From Henckelia pumila (Eukaryota > Streptophyta > Magnoliopsida > Lamiales > Gesneriaceae), in contig NC_133122.1 in NCBI RefSeq assembly GCF_033568475.1, positions 19,971,206 through 20,035,205 of the forward strand: DNA of 64,000 nt, written 5' to 3'. The translations under genes and the position numbers were made by a program. How positions within the stretch are numbered: position 1 is the stretch's first letter; every line of letters starts with the position of its first letter. Below the pieces are notes generated by a model. That model searched no databases, was not told the DNA's origin, and saw nothing but the letters and a program-made list of their open reading frames with translations. Below, one piece after another: positions 9,681 to 20,376 of the stretch.

Positions 9681-12600
9681 GACAATACTTATTGTCATTC
9701 CAAGAAAATACACAATATACTAAATGTGCAATCAATTACTTCGATCAAAAATGAAATCTCGGTTATACAGGAAGAAATGTGATGTCTTGATGAGTCGATT
9801 CACCACAACCCTGATAGAATCACAATTCCTCAAGGATACCGGAAAATGGGTCACAAAGCCTATCGTGATAACTCTCATTTCCACTCAAAAATTGGTAAAC
9901 TGTGAAGTAATCCTACATGTTGTAAATATTCTGTCTTAATATGTTGACACACTAAATACTAGGAAACATACTGACACACAAGCGCTTTATACCCTTCCAC
10001 TAAAACCGAGTACACAAGTCCTTGTACATCAAAAGGGTTTTAATACTAATAGTGAAAATGACTAATAATCCATAATATCACTAATCACATGTGACAACGT
10101 CATTGTCCACAATTCTTGATTTCCTGAACCCTTCAGGTTCTCACTGAATCCTGACTCGCTTTACTATATGAACAAACTAGTTCATCCCAGATTTTGCGAA
10201 GTTCTCATCTCAATGCAATCTAGCTAACTCTTGATTCGATTCTATTGAATCAGATACATCAATGGTCTAAAGCATCTAAAATACATCCCGGGAACATAGT
10301 GACAACAATCCCGCGAGACCTGGTAACAATAGGTCTCAATTGTTGTCTCCTCCCTATGTCTAAACACCTGATGCTTATTATGCTAGTATTCATTGAAATC
10401 CAAACACTTGATAGATCGAAATCTGACGATGAAATTCCAAGAATAATATAAAAACATACTTGAATATTTGAATATCTGGGTATTGTACTCATCTTATCAA
10501 TTGTCTTCAAAGATTAACAACTGTTTAACTCAGTCTCTGCAAACAAAGTTAACCGTTTCTATTCACCAAGCAATGAACCATTCAACTTGTCCTTCTTACA
10601 AAAGAACATTCATTTCCCTCATTACTAGGTTACAACATATGTATCTGCTACAGATAAATTTAAAAATACAATTTCTTATCAATTCTTCTTAAGCAGAAGA
10701 AAACCCAAAAGTTGAATTAACATTCTCCTGGAAGTTCCCAACCACTGAGAAATTCTAAATATATCTTACAGACCATGTTCTTAAGCATACGAGTTTACAG
10801 AACTGTCTCAATTATTTTCTAGTCAACAATAACTCGAATCAACACTGATTTAGTCTTAACGATCGAGCTAATTATTCTTGATCCACTTTAGTTCACACTA
10901 GCCCGAAAGGATCGATCAATATAATTATCATTTACTAATTTCTCGACTACTAGAACCTTCTAGTGATGATTAACAACTATAATCTATGTGGTTCTCTTTA
11001 ACGAGAAATTATCTTAATTCTAGAACACTTGGTATTATAGGATTCACATACTGAATTTACTACTTTATTACTGGCGGTGTCAGACAATAATCAAGAGTAG
11101 TCATTGACGCAAATCCTGATCTACAACAAAAATGTCCTTTTGTCCAGGAAACATAGATACTAAAATTAATACTCCTTGGACTAATTTCAATCAAATGATC
11201 ATTCTCTATTCTGAACAATTTATGTTACTAAAAGATCTTATTCCATAATTCTAACGAAGTTAGACAATCATTCAATGATCTTTCATACATAATTAGTCCT
11301 CTTACTAGATTAATAGTGATATCTTCGAATATCGACTGCATAAACTATCTACTTGGAATGATCATTAGTCAAGGAATACCCTTTCCAATAGGGGTGGGCG
11401 CGGGTCGGGTTTTGTCGGGTAGTCAAAATTACTATCCGAACCCGATCCGAAATAATCGGGTACCCGACTTTCGGGTACTACCCGTTTTTTTTTTTTTTTT
11501 TTTTTGCAAATTCATTGAATGTAAAAATTTAAAATCAATCCATATATTTGTGGTTGTGAGGTACTTCAATCCTTTGATATTTATTTATTTTTAACAAATT
11601 TTATAAGAATTTTTCAACTATATCAAACAATTAAAAAATCGAGATACATGAAAAAATAATCATTATTTCTTAAGTGATATTTTATGTATACCCAATCCAA
11701 GGAAAAGTGAACGGTTATTTTAGTTGAGATCAATAAAATGAAAATAGAGAGGATATGAATTTGGATAATACATACTAATATATATTGAATTTGCAAAAAA
11801 AAAAATTTAAAAATTTAAAAATGTCGGGTACCCGAACCCAATCGGGTTGTATAATTACTACCCGACACCAACCCGAAAAACATAATATCATGTTCGGGTT
11901 CTACCCGAACCCGATTTTTTTAAAAAAATAACCGACCCGATCGGGTCGGGTCGGGTAACCGATACCCGACACTAAATGCCCACCCCTACTTTCCAAGACT
12001 ATCCTGACAGCATAAAATCTTACTATGTATCTTTTACGAAATCAGACGATAACTAATTTCCTTAGACAGTGAATTTTACATCAAATTTTCATTTCTTACA
12101 AAAGAATTTCAAATATCGCGTACTAATCCTTTTGTGACTGTAAAAATGTCAAGACTGAGTTTTTCCTCTCCTGTAAGTCATCTCTGAAGCACGAAAGGCT
12201 TCCAGAATACACACTGACATAGGATCGCGCATCCTCAACGTCTAGACTCGTATCAACACAGTCCACAACACTCAGTATAACTCAACATCTGTCAATAACT
12301 TAACAAGTTCAAATCAACGTCTACTAGTCTAAGAAAACCGCTCAATCAATCATACTACAAACTGATATGACAAAGTTCCCTGATAAAACACGTCATTCTT
12401 GGAACTACTCAAATTCAATCAACTCATTAGATCATTCTAGATTTTATCAATTGGAATACGCATATCCTATTTGTTTTAATGATCACTTGTCAAGGAATTT
12501 CAATTCCAGACTTATTCTGAAAACAGAAAATCTCAAATTATATATCTAACGTAGTCAGAAGATACTTATAAAGCATTTCACTTGTCTAAATACCATTGTG

Positions 12601-13635
12601 ACTGCTATAGAATTACTAAGCTAAGGTAGTCTCCCCCATATATCTCCTCCCCCTGAAACACGAAAGGTTTTCAAAGTAATGTTGGCATAGGTTCGCGTCT
12701 CCTTTACATCTAAATAATTCATACAGTCCACAATTCTTGGTATAATCCTTCCCTGATGAAAAACCATCATCCTTGGCAAAGTCAATGACTCAAAAGAATA
12801 TTATAGAGAATACATCTAGAACTTATTTGAATGACAACCAAAACATTGCAGTTGAATATTTGATCAACTAATAACTGGAATAAAATCAAGAAAATCCCAA
12901 AGATTACGATTACAATACTTGAACCACTAACCAGATTTTATACAATCTTTATTACAATCTCATGTAATAAACAATTTATCCAAAAGATTACACTAAAAAG
13001 ATGTACAATACAATAATAACTAGTACATCAAATATCTGAAATCTTTAATATATCTAATTCAAATGCTTACAACTGAAATATTGTTTACAACAAAATACAG
13101 TATTTAAACCCAATACAACGAAAATCTTACAATCTGACTATATGCGGAAATCTTTCATTTCGTCTACTGATCTTGAACGTGAAGTTTTCCGTCTGTCACA
13201 CATGAAAGCATCAATACAAGCATGTCAGCAGACCTCTTCCACGCAAGATCTAAAATATCTTATCGTACTAGAGATGCCCAAAGCTTCATGAGTCATTCTT
13301 TTGGCAAGATCTTCGGACATTCTCTCCAACTACTTGTGGAGAGCCTTCAGGGGTATCTGTGGACCACAGGGAATCTAGATGATCACGTCTTACCATGCTC
13401 CAGTTGATCCCGAGAAGTATCTGGAGTTCAAAACTGGATTTTCTCTTCTAGCTTCATCCTGCTGGGATCCACATAAGGCAAATCTCTGATGTCAATCTTG
13501 TCAATGACGATCTTGGAAAAGCCTAAGTACCCTGCTATTCCAATTTCTGTTACTGTTGTCGTCATTGTATTCAACTTGTAATCAACAAGGATAACCCAAA
13601 TGTCAATACTATATCCCAAAAAATCTTATTGCATA
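9681..13635 (-). pseudogene. Remainder of element C gag-pol, heavily decayed
   Basis: About 4 kb (excluding the MITE at 11,389-11,988) lies between the recognisable integrase relic and the primer site, where gag, protease, reverse transcriptase and RNase H should be. No frame longer than about 90 codons remains on the minus strand and I recognised no catalytic motif by eye. The position and the flanking parts make this the element interior. Confidence 0.6.
11389..11988. mobile_element. hAT-like MITE, 600 bp, with CGGGT subterminal repeats
   Basis: The ends TAGGGGTGGGC and GCCCACCCCTA are perfect inverted repeats. A perfect 8-bp duplication CTTTCCAA flanks them (11,381-11,388 and 11,989-11,996). 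Both subterminal zones (11,400-11,486 and 11,822-11,972) are packed with CGGGT/ACCCG words, including the palindrome CGGGTACCCG. The centre is AT-rich and non-coding. It interrupts the interior of element C. Confidence 0.87.
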
Positions 13636-13646
13636 CTCTGATACCA
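13636..13646 (-). other. Primer binding site of element C
   Basis: The plus strand CTCTGATACCA is TGGTATCAGAG on the coding strand. It lies 4 bp inside the 5' LTR and is complementary to the 3' end of initiator tRNA-Met, the usual primer of plant gypsy elements. Confidence 0.8.
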
Positions 13647-13650
13647 TAAA

Positions 13651-16600
13651 TGTAGTGACTCGCAATCAGAAACTTAGGCATACAATTAAACAATAAGTAA
13701 TCATAATCAGAGTAAATGCGAAAACTTAAATAACTTAATAACAAAAAGGTAAAACCTATTGGTTAATTCTGCAATCCTGCTTTGGTCACCACCTAATCTC
13801 CACATATTCAAGAGAACTACCTGCAACTGTCTCATCGAATGGGGTTTCCAGACAACAAAAAATAACTGGACGTGAGCATAAAATGCCCAGTACGCTATTA
13901 CGGGTAGACATACAAATATGATGCATGCAATGTAATGAATGAGTATCATATCTGGGTGACGAATAGAAAATCCACTCAGACTAGCGCCTAGGATATGAGC
14001 AGTATCGTCGGCGAATCAAACCACTGGGTACATCCACTCATTCCTGGCTGGGCATGGATAAAAATGTCCCTCGATCACTAGAGTCCGACAGACCCGTCGG
14101 TCGTAGTGACTCTCAGTTTCAAAACGTCCTAATCAGGGCTGAGCACCCTATAACACTGACTTATCTCTAAGGAGATCCAAGCTCAATATGAAATGCACAT
14201 GCAGCATAATATCTCAAAGCAGTAGCATGCATCATGTCATATAATATGCAACACATAAACATGCAAACCCGCTGGAAATCTCAGTCAGTGCTTACGTACC
14301 TTTCTAAGGCAGTTCCTAAAAGCACCCATCTAAGCTCCAAGCCTACCATGCAACACTACAAGTCATAAAAATCATGCATCATCTATCATGCTCTAAAAGT
14401 CTTAATTAAACTATTGCATACTCCCTATTTTCGATAAGAAGCTAGAGCTATACCTACGTCCGTCTTCATCCCGCTGATTTTGAATGCCCCAGAGCTTGGG
14501 CACAGCCTTGCTATGAACTCTGGACACGTCGCCAAAGCTCTGTTGCTTAGCTATTATTACGAACATTGTCCGTTATATAAAAATATACTAATACCTACTC
14601 CAACTCTTTATAAAAGAGTCTCAAAGCCCTTAAAATTTAGCATATATGGGAGAGGAGAGGATTTTGAACGATTTTCAAATGAGCCATCATGCCCCTATTT
14701 ATATAGCACGATCGAAAGCTCTGATCCTTTCATGCATGCCACATTCGGAATGGCATAGATCAGAAGCTCCGATCTACACTTTGGACATTCTGATCACCTG
14801 CATACAACTACGTGTTCAAGCTCTAATGCCACGTGCATGATGCCACAGATCGGAAGCTCCGATCCTCGTTCGGAAGTTTCGCCCCCCTTGCTTCCGAACT
14901 TGCTTCGCTTGTTCCGATCTGTTTGGACGTTCCGAACTCAGTTCGAATCTTCCGAACTTGTTGTAAGGTCCAAAAATCCACTAGCTTAATCATGTTAAGA
15001 TATCTAAATTATGTGATTTAATGCATGTTATTTAGTATATTTAATTTTTATGTGAAATTATGTGATTTATAGTAATGCCTGAAATTTATGTGATGTGTAT
15101 GATTTTAAAATTTTCAGGTTGGTATTAATTTTGGGTTGTAGGGACGAGCCTAGCCTTGGATTGAGTTTAGAAAAATATTTTAAATAAAGTTAGTAGATGC
15201 AGAGTATTTTATTGAGAGAGTAAAAATTTTAAAAAAAAATTTTAAGTGTAACTAATGGGCCGTGTGAGAAGCCCATTAGTCATAAGTAAGAAAAGAAAAA
15301 TCAGACGTTCAGATTTCTCTTCTCATTTTTTTTTTCTGAATGCCCACTTTTCTTAAAAAATCTCTCAAACACTGCCATCTCCAAGCTTGGGCTCTTCGAC
15401 TTCTCAAGGCTAGATCGTTCCGCAGTCCAGGTTAATCCTAATCAGACGATTCAGGTAAGTTTTCATCGGTTTGAAACTCATTCAAGAATATAGCTATTTT
15501 AAATATTTAAACCCTATGTTGAAGATTGATGATCTATGCATATTTCTTGATGATTCATGAATATATATGATTAATTGTGAAACGTGAGGCGTTCCTGATA
15601 TTTTTGGTACAAGTTTGATTAGTTGTAAGGGCTTAGATGTTTGAAATCTAAGTTTTGAGTTTGAGTGTGTTGGATATGGATTTTTGATTAAAATCTTTGA
15701 ATTAATGGATTGATGAATGAGTTTTGAGGTGTTATTTGAAGGTTTATCAGAGTTTTGAATTGTTTTTCCAAGGTTCAAGAAGATTGGCCGAATTAGAACC
15801 CAAAAATCTGATTTTTGTGAAAGTTGTTCGCAGGCCAGAATTTTTATTCCGCGAATGTCCAGACCATGTAAGGGGGTCCGGAAGATGGTCCGGGTGCCCT
15901 CTGTCCCTAAAAATTGAAATTTTGTTGTGCACGGATGTTGGCACGGGGTCCGTGCCCCATCCGGACACGGGTCTGTGCAAGGTCCGAACAAGGGTCCGGA
16001 ATGCCTCTGTCCCAAAATTTTTAACCTTCGTTTTAAGGGTCCTAAATTCATATTCATGTTATTTTAAGATGTCTTAAGTATATATAGGAGGTTGTATGAA
16101 AACATATCAAGTTTTGAATGTCCGTGACGGTTACCACACTACTCATACTTCATCACCCTAAATATTTTAATGTTATTGTTACACATACGAGATGATATTG
16201 CATGAAAGCTTAAGTTAATGTTTTCTCTTTTAAAGTTAGAAAATCCTTTTTATGCATTTTCTTGCTGAGTCTTTCGGCTCACTATACTTGAATGGTGCAG
16301 GTAACGAGGATGTGGATGCTTTTATTGATGATTATGTGGGCGGATATGAAGAAGAGGCAGGGATCGGTGCAACGGGCAATGCATGAGTGCGAATACTTTA
16401 GAATGCAAGATGTTTTAAACAAATTTTGAATCTTATGTCGATGGCCATGTTTGGCAAAGATTTTTAAATGCTATTTTATTTTGTGCACTTATTATACGCT
16501 ATTTTTATTAAAGAAGATTATGCTTCCGCAAAATTTTTATTTTTTTCCAAATTTTAAGTATGTATGTTGAGTAACGCTCCGATGTTCAATTTTTGAAATT

Positions 16601-16766
16601 GGGACGTTACACTTGTCCAGGCCCAATTAAGCTTATTAACCATTTTTCGGGCGTTCTGGGTCCGATTCTTTGGTCCGTTTGATCATATAAAATCCTTTAA
16701 TCATAATTTTATTATTTTAAACATGATTAGCAAATTAATCTTGTTAAATGAGATCGGGTTACTACA
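13651..16766 (-). repeat. Element C 5' LTR, interrupted by a solo LTR
   Basis: It starts TGTAGTGACTC and ends GGGTTACTACA; without the nested 1,650-bp insert and its duplicated 5 bp it is about 1,461 bp. It matches 7,500-8,979 closely, with scattered substitutions and one length difference near the start. The TATA box on the minus strand is near 14,696-14,706, with palindrome remnants to its right (14,708-14,950). Confidence 0.87.
14962..16611. mobile_element. Solo LTR of an unrelated gypsy-type element (1,650 bp)
   Basis: It starts TGTAAGGTCC, ends GGGACGTTACA, and has a perfect 5-bp duplication CTTGT on both sides (14,957-14,961 and 16,612-16,616). The host LTR continues without loss across the insertion (CCGAACTTGT | CCAGGCCC). 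No second LTR, primer site or coding region is present, so this is most simply a solo LTR left after LTR-LTR recombination. Reading frames inside it (15,494-16,077) are chance. Confidence 0.82.
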
Positions 16767-16771
16767 ATTTG

Positions 16772-16996
16772 CGTACCTTCTAGCTTCTTCTTCATGGAAA
16801 TTATCTTGTTTTGGGACATGGAGACAATTGTGTTGCACGCCTCCTCGAGCTCGGGGCTCATGTGGGAGTTTGCCTGTTCGAGTAAAGCTGTTGCAGCTGA
16901 AAAATTTGGATGTTGGTGTGTTCCAGTGTTTTCTGGCGAAGAACTTGTTCTGCTCATTTCGTACGTACTTGGTCGTTTTTTATCTTCACAAATCAA
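16772..16996 (-). pseudogene. NFRKB-like locus fragment, copy 2 (5' part)
   Basis: The 89-codon frame (16,996-16,727) matches copy 1 frame 4764-4564. Shared runs are ALLEQANSHMSPELEEACN here versus ALLELANYHISPELEETCN there, followed by a lysine-rich end. The last residues of the frame run into the gypsy LTR and are not genuine. It was once contiguous with 7,147-7,494. The domain in this part is unknown to me. Confidence 0.5.
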
Positions 16997-17000
16997 ACAT

Positions 17001-18238
17001 CAAATAAATAAGTTAATTAAGTTCATGGGAATATTAGAAATTCGATGTGTGAAAATTGTGTGCATGGTGTGCAGTTTTTGTGCACGTGCATGTAAAAAAA
17101 TTTTGTGAAGTTCCAATATTAATTAAAAAAAATTAGCTAATTTTTCCAAGAAGAAACAATTAGGAGAAGAAAAGTATTATATATATCCATGTATATGTAT
17201 GTTAAAAACATAATTTTTTAATATAAGCTAGGATTAAAGCAATAAGATTAGATTACGAAATAAAGTAAGATTTTCTAAATTTACATTACATAATTCACTA
17301 ACTATAAATAAGTATCCCTTTACCCATTTCTATATACACACACATACGATTTATGTTATATTTAATGAATAATTCATTGTAGTCATAAGAAATGCAAATC
17401 TAATAAGGATCTCGTAAGCCTTTAATCTTTAAAATATATTTTCAAAGTTTTAAATAAATATAAATTTTTAATCTATAAATTTTCCATATTTTAATTTATG
17501 TATATGATGTTAACGGTTAATACAGATCTGTATATATCAACACAAGCTAAAAAATAATCCATGACACGACAAAAAATTATATTCGAATCTATTAGAAAAA
17601 CATGTACGTTCCAAATAGTTGATACATAATCAACTTCTTTTGTTTAAAAAGTATTCTACATCGTTAATTATGACATGTATATCCGTTATTAACTCGATGA
17701 AACGTACACTACCAAAAAATCCCACAAGAATATTTATAAATATAAACCAAGAGGGTAAAAACCCATTAAATTGATATTTGATTTACCTTGTATCTGATGC
17801 CTCAAAGGCTCAAACTTTCAAAAGCTTGACTCAACTAAGTTTTAACGAAGAATTGCCGAAAGAATATGAAATACGAGGCAATATTGAAGGAAATGGATCT
17901 AATTAGGGAAAGGAAATTATAATGGAGACAAATGCATGGAAAATGAATTGGAGAAAGAACTATTATATAGAATTGTACATGCGTTGAGTTGGATATTTAA
18001 ATTACCTAAAAGTTGGTGGTAATATTTATTACATTTGGTGTAAAGCAAGTGTACTTTATGAAAGTTGAATATATGTATGCATACACATGTATATATACCA
18101 TTAATATATTTTTAGTTTTTTATTTGTAAAGATACACCTTCAATATTTATTAACGTGAGCATAATGCCCTGATTTTTTTTAAAATTTTTTATATATTATA
18201 TGAAGCTGATAAATGACAATTTACTATAGATATAATTC
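17001..18238. other. Tail of duplication copy 2, non-coding
   Basis: AT-rich, collinear in patches with 4,765-5,980, for example TTTTAACGAAGAATTGCC versus CTTTAACGAAGAACTG, and CTATTATATAGAATT versus ATTATATAGAATTACATG. No gene seen. Confidence 0.5.
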
Positions 18239-18462
18239 GATGTAAATAAAAATAACAAATTTTTTTTTTTTGCGAGATCAACCGTGCTTCCGATCATACG
18301 TTCGAAGCAACAAGACCATTGACTCTGTAATGAGATAATATCCCGGCTATAGGATTTTATTAACCTATGTATGTGCATGATTATTAATCTTGTTGGGCCA
18401 AGAGAAAGGTTAATTGATGTGTAGATGAAGGGGTCCACCAAGTGGCTCATTTGGTTCTCTTC
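18239..18462. repeat. Dispersed direct repeat, copy 2 (partner 2,181-2,410)
   Basis: Same orientation and nearly the same length as 2,181-2,410; differences include a longer T-run and TAGTGAG versus TAATGAG. It closes the duplicated block on its right side. Confidence 0.7.
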
Positions 18463-18892
18463 TTCTTGTTCTTTTCATCAAAGTGTTTAGATGAGAATGA
18501 TTGGAGACACTGAAATGTGAAGAAGTGTGAGCCAATTTCGAACCAAGACACATACTTGTGGACAACTTCCCAACATTTCCATCCACTCCATTCCATTTTA
18601 CTCCACCACCTCAACTTCCAATGTCACACCTTTCCCCATCATATATACGTAGAATAAATTTAGTGTAGGGAGTCCAAAATCAAATATTATCCTTTAAATA
18701 TATATGTACATACACCCTAATATAATAAATCAGTAATTTCCAACAAAATAATTAACTCCCTTTTTTTAAGGGAAAAATATCATTACAATTAAGTTTTGAA
18801 CATGAAACATTATCCCGGAAATAGAATTATGGTCTGAGATGAGCTATAAGTCATCGGCAAAGTACATTAACTTCATTTTACTATATATTTTA
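18463..18892. other. Intergenic, nothing recognised
   Basis: AT-rich sequence upstream of the MITE; no frame or repeat supported. Confidence 0.5.
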
Positions 18893-19211
18893 GGGAAAAC
18901 TGCAATTTCGGTCCTATATGTTTGTCACTTTGCGATTTCGATTCTTTATATTTTCATATTTCAGTTTTAGTCCTAAATGTTTTGATTTTTGGCAATTTCA
19001 GTCTCTTTCTTCGAAAATGCTTACGTGGCACTATACACGTCAGCTTGACATCAGCACTGCAATGGTGCCACATCAGCGCCACGTCGAAAAAAGGACTAAA
19101 ATTGCCAAAAATAATAATAATAAAGATAGCGGACTAAAACTGAAATCTGAAAACATAAAGGATCAAAATCGCAAAGTGACAAACTTACAGGACCAAAAAA
19201 ACAATTTTTCC
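18893..19211. mobile_element. Mutator-like MITE, 319 bp, 9-bp TSD
   Basis: The inverted ends GGGAAAACTGCAATTTCGG and GGAAAAATTGTTTTTTTGG frame a self-complementary, non-coding body. A perfect 9-bp duplication TATATTTTA flanks it at 18,884-18,892 and 19,212-19,220. It lies about 220 bp upstream of the TATA box of the next gene. The two frames of 71-102 codons within it are chance. Confidence 0.83.
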
Positions 19212-19433
19212 TATATTTTATATTGATTTACGAATATACCACAAGTTAACATATGAAGTTTGGGATCATAAATGCACTCAATATTGTGATTTTTCCAAAA
19301 GGGAAATTAAAAAAAATACCAGATATGAATTATGATAAAACAACACATGTTAATAAAAACCTAATTTGCCCCTTTTAGGTCTATCATATATATATTTTTT
19401 TCGCTTTTCTATAAAATTTCCTAATGCTTCTAA

Positions 19434-19442
19434 CTATAAATA
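19434..19442 (+). promoter_or_regulatory. TATA box of the SGR9-like gene
   Basis: CTATAAATA lies 65 bp upstream of the first ATG, a suitable distance for a plant core promoter. An (AT)n microsatellite at 19,464-19,486 falls between it and the start codon, that is in the predicted leader. Confidence 0.55.
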
Positions 19443-19463
19443 ATCATTTTCATATTTCATTTC

Positions 19464-19486
19464 ATATATATATATATATATATATA
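19464..19486. repeat. (AT)n microsatellite
   Basis: About eleven AT units in the predicted 5' leader of the SGR9-like gene, likely variable in length. Confidence 0.85.
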
Positions 19487-19506
19487 CCCGTAATAATCAT
19501 GATCCT

Positions 19507-20376
19507 ATGATGATGGCAAACCAAACCTCCGGAGAAGCCATACTAATGGCGGCCCTCTCCACTCTCCCCCCAGCCCAACTCTCCGATCTCACCAACTCCA
19601 TCTCCACCCTTTTCCGCCGCCGCCACTGCCGCCTCTCCTCCGTCCTCTCCTCGCCAACCCTTTTCTCCCTCACCCTCCACCACCTCCATTCCCTCTCCCT
19701 CCACCACAAATCCCTCCTCATAGCTCGCCACCTTCTGTACAACCTCATCCTTCTAAAAAACTCCATGCAAGGAGCATCCGCCGCCGCCGCAACACCGCTG
19801 TACCCCTCCGCGAGCATGAAACTCCGGGACCTCGACGCCGTCCTCCTTCTCCTCCTCCTCTGCGAAATCCATCAACACGACAGCCGAGAACTGCTCGAAA
19901 CACCGCCTTCGCAATGGCGGATTCTTCTGCATAATCACGTCTCCGCCAACATCTTAAATCTGTCCCGGTTCGGCGGATTCTCCGCGTGTGAAGTATTAAA
20001 TGAGTACATCGAAATGGTGGCGAAATGTAGCAGCTTCGTGAATGTAATGGCTTGCGGCGGTGAGTTGGGAAAGGCGGGAACAGGGGTCGCGGCGGCGGCG
20101 GCGGCTGTGGTGGCGCTGCCATCGGTGGCAGTGAGTGCCGGAGGGGAGTGTGTGATATGCAAGGAAGAGACTAAGGAAGGGAGAGAAGTGTGTGAGCTGC
20201 CGTGTGGCCATTATTTTCATTGGATGTGCATACTGCGGTGGCTGCGGAAGAGAAATACATGTCCCTGCTGCCGTTACCGGCTGCCGACAGACGATGTCCG
20301 CCGTGAGATTGATCGGGTTTTTGAAGATCTGGCCAGGATCGCCGGCGGTGTTGATGGCGGCTGCTTTTGCACATGA
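19507..20376 (+). CDS. SGR9: RING-H2 E3 ubiquitin ligase, SGR9-like
   Basis: An intronless gene of 289 codons. The C-terminal RING spans residues about 215-255: CVIC, then CGHYFHWMC, then CPCC. This gives the C-x2-C, C-x-H, H-x2-C, C-x2-C ligands of a RING-H2 finger that recruits an E2 enzyme. The N-terminal 200 residues are rich in Ser, Leu, Arg and His, with LSDLTNS and DLDAVLLLLLLCE. They resemble SHOOT GRAVITROPISM 9, a 283-residue amyloplast-associated E3 that promotes amyloplast sedimentation by modulating their interaction with actin; that comparison is from memory. Three ATGs in a row (19,507, 19,510, 19,513) make the exact start uncertain by two residues. An alanine run (about residues 195-201) precedes the RING. 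The coding region is much more GC-rich than its surroundings, and that produces several spurious frames on the opposite strand. The RING call is firm and orthology is probable. Confidence 0.88.
   Translation: MMMANQTSGEAILMAALSTLPPAQLSDLTNSISTLFRRRHCRLSSVLSSPTLFSLTLHHLHSLSLHHKSLLIARHLLYNLILLKNSMQGASAAAATPLYPSASMKLRDLDAVLLLLLLCEIHQHDSRELLETPPSQWRILLHNHVSANILNLSRFGGFSACEVLNEYIEMVAKCSSFVNVMACGGELGKAGTGVAAAAAAVVALPSVAVSAGGECVICKEETKEGREVCELPCGHYFHWMCILRWLRKRNTCPCCRYRLPTDDVRREIDRVFEDLARIAGGVDGGCFCT

Larger units (their letters stand above)
7500..16766 (-). mobile_element. Ty3/gypsy LTR retrotransposon C (degenerate, minus strand)
   Basis: The element is bounded by TGTAGTGACCC at 7500 and GGGTTACTACA ending at 16,766. 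A perfect 5-bp duplication ATTTG flanks it (7495-7499 and 16,767-16,771). On the minus strand the order is 5' LTR (16,766-13,651, itself interrupted), primer site, decayed gag-pol, polypurine tract, 3' LTR (8,979-7,500). The coding region is broken by many stops. Its last pol segment is clearly related to element A (44,232-61,930). Two later insertions sit in it: a hAT-like MITE at 11,389 and a solo LTR at 14,962. Confidence 0.9.
5981..18080. repeat. Tandem duplication, copy 2 (interrupted by gypsy element)
   Basis: This is the second copy of the 2,411-5,980 block. It is collinear in 5,981-7,499 and resumes at 16,767 after the 9,267-bp gypsy insertion. In copy 1 the sequence corresponding to 7,499/16,772 is continuous near 4,510-4,540. 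That proves the order: duplication first, gypsy insertion later. Copy 2 lacks both the TRIM and the hAT element. Confidence 0.6.

Noticed and set aside
9724-10692. Plus-strand frames of 68-83 codons
   Set aside because: They lie in the interior of the minus-strand element C and match nothing; the real signal is the decayed pol on the minus strand.
15494-16077. Frames of up to 187 codons on both strands
   Set aside because: They fall wholly inside the solo LTR and overlap each other on opposite strands; no domain is recognised.
19497-20374. Several minus-strand frames opposite the SGR9-like gene
   Set aside because: Shadows of a GC-rich coding exon; the plus frame has the RING domain and a proper start.
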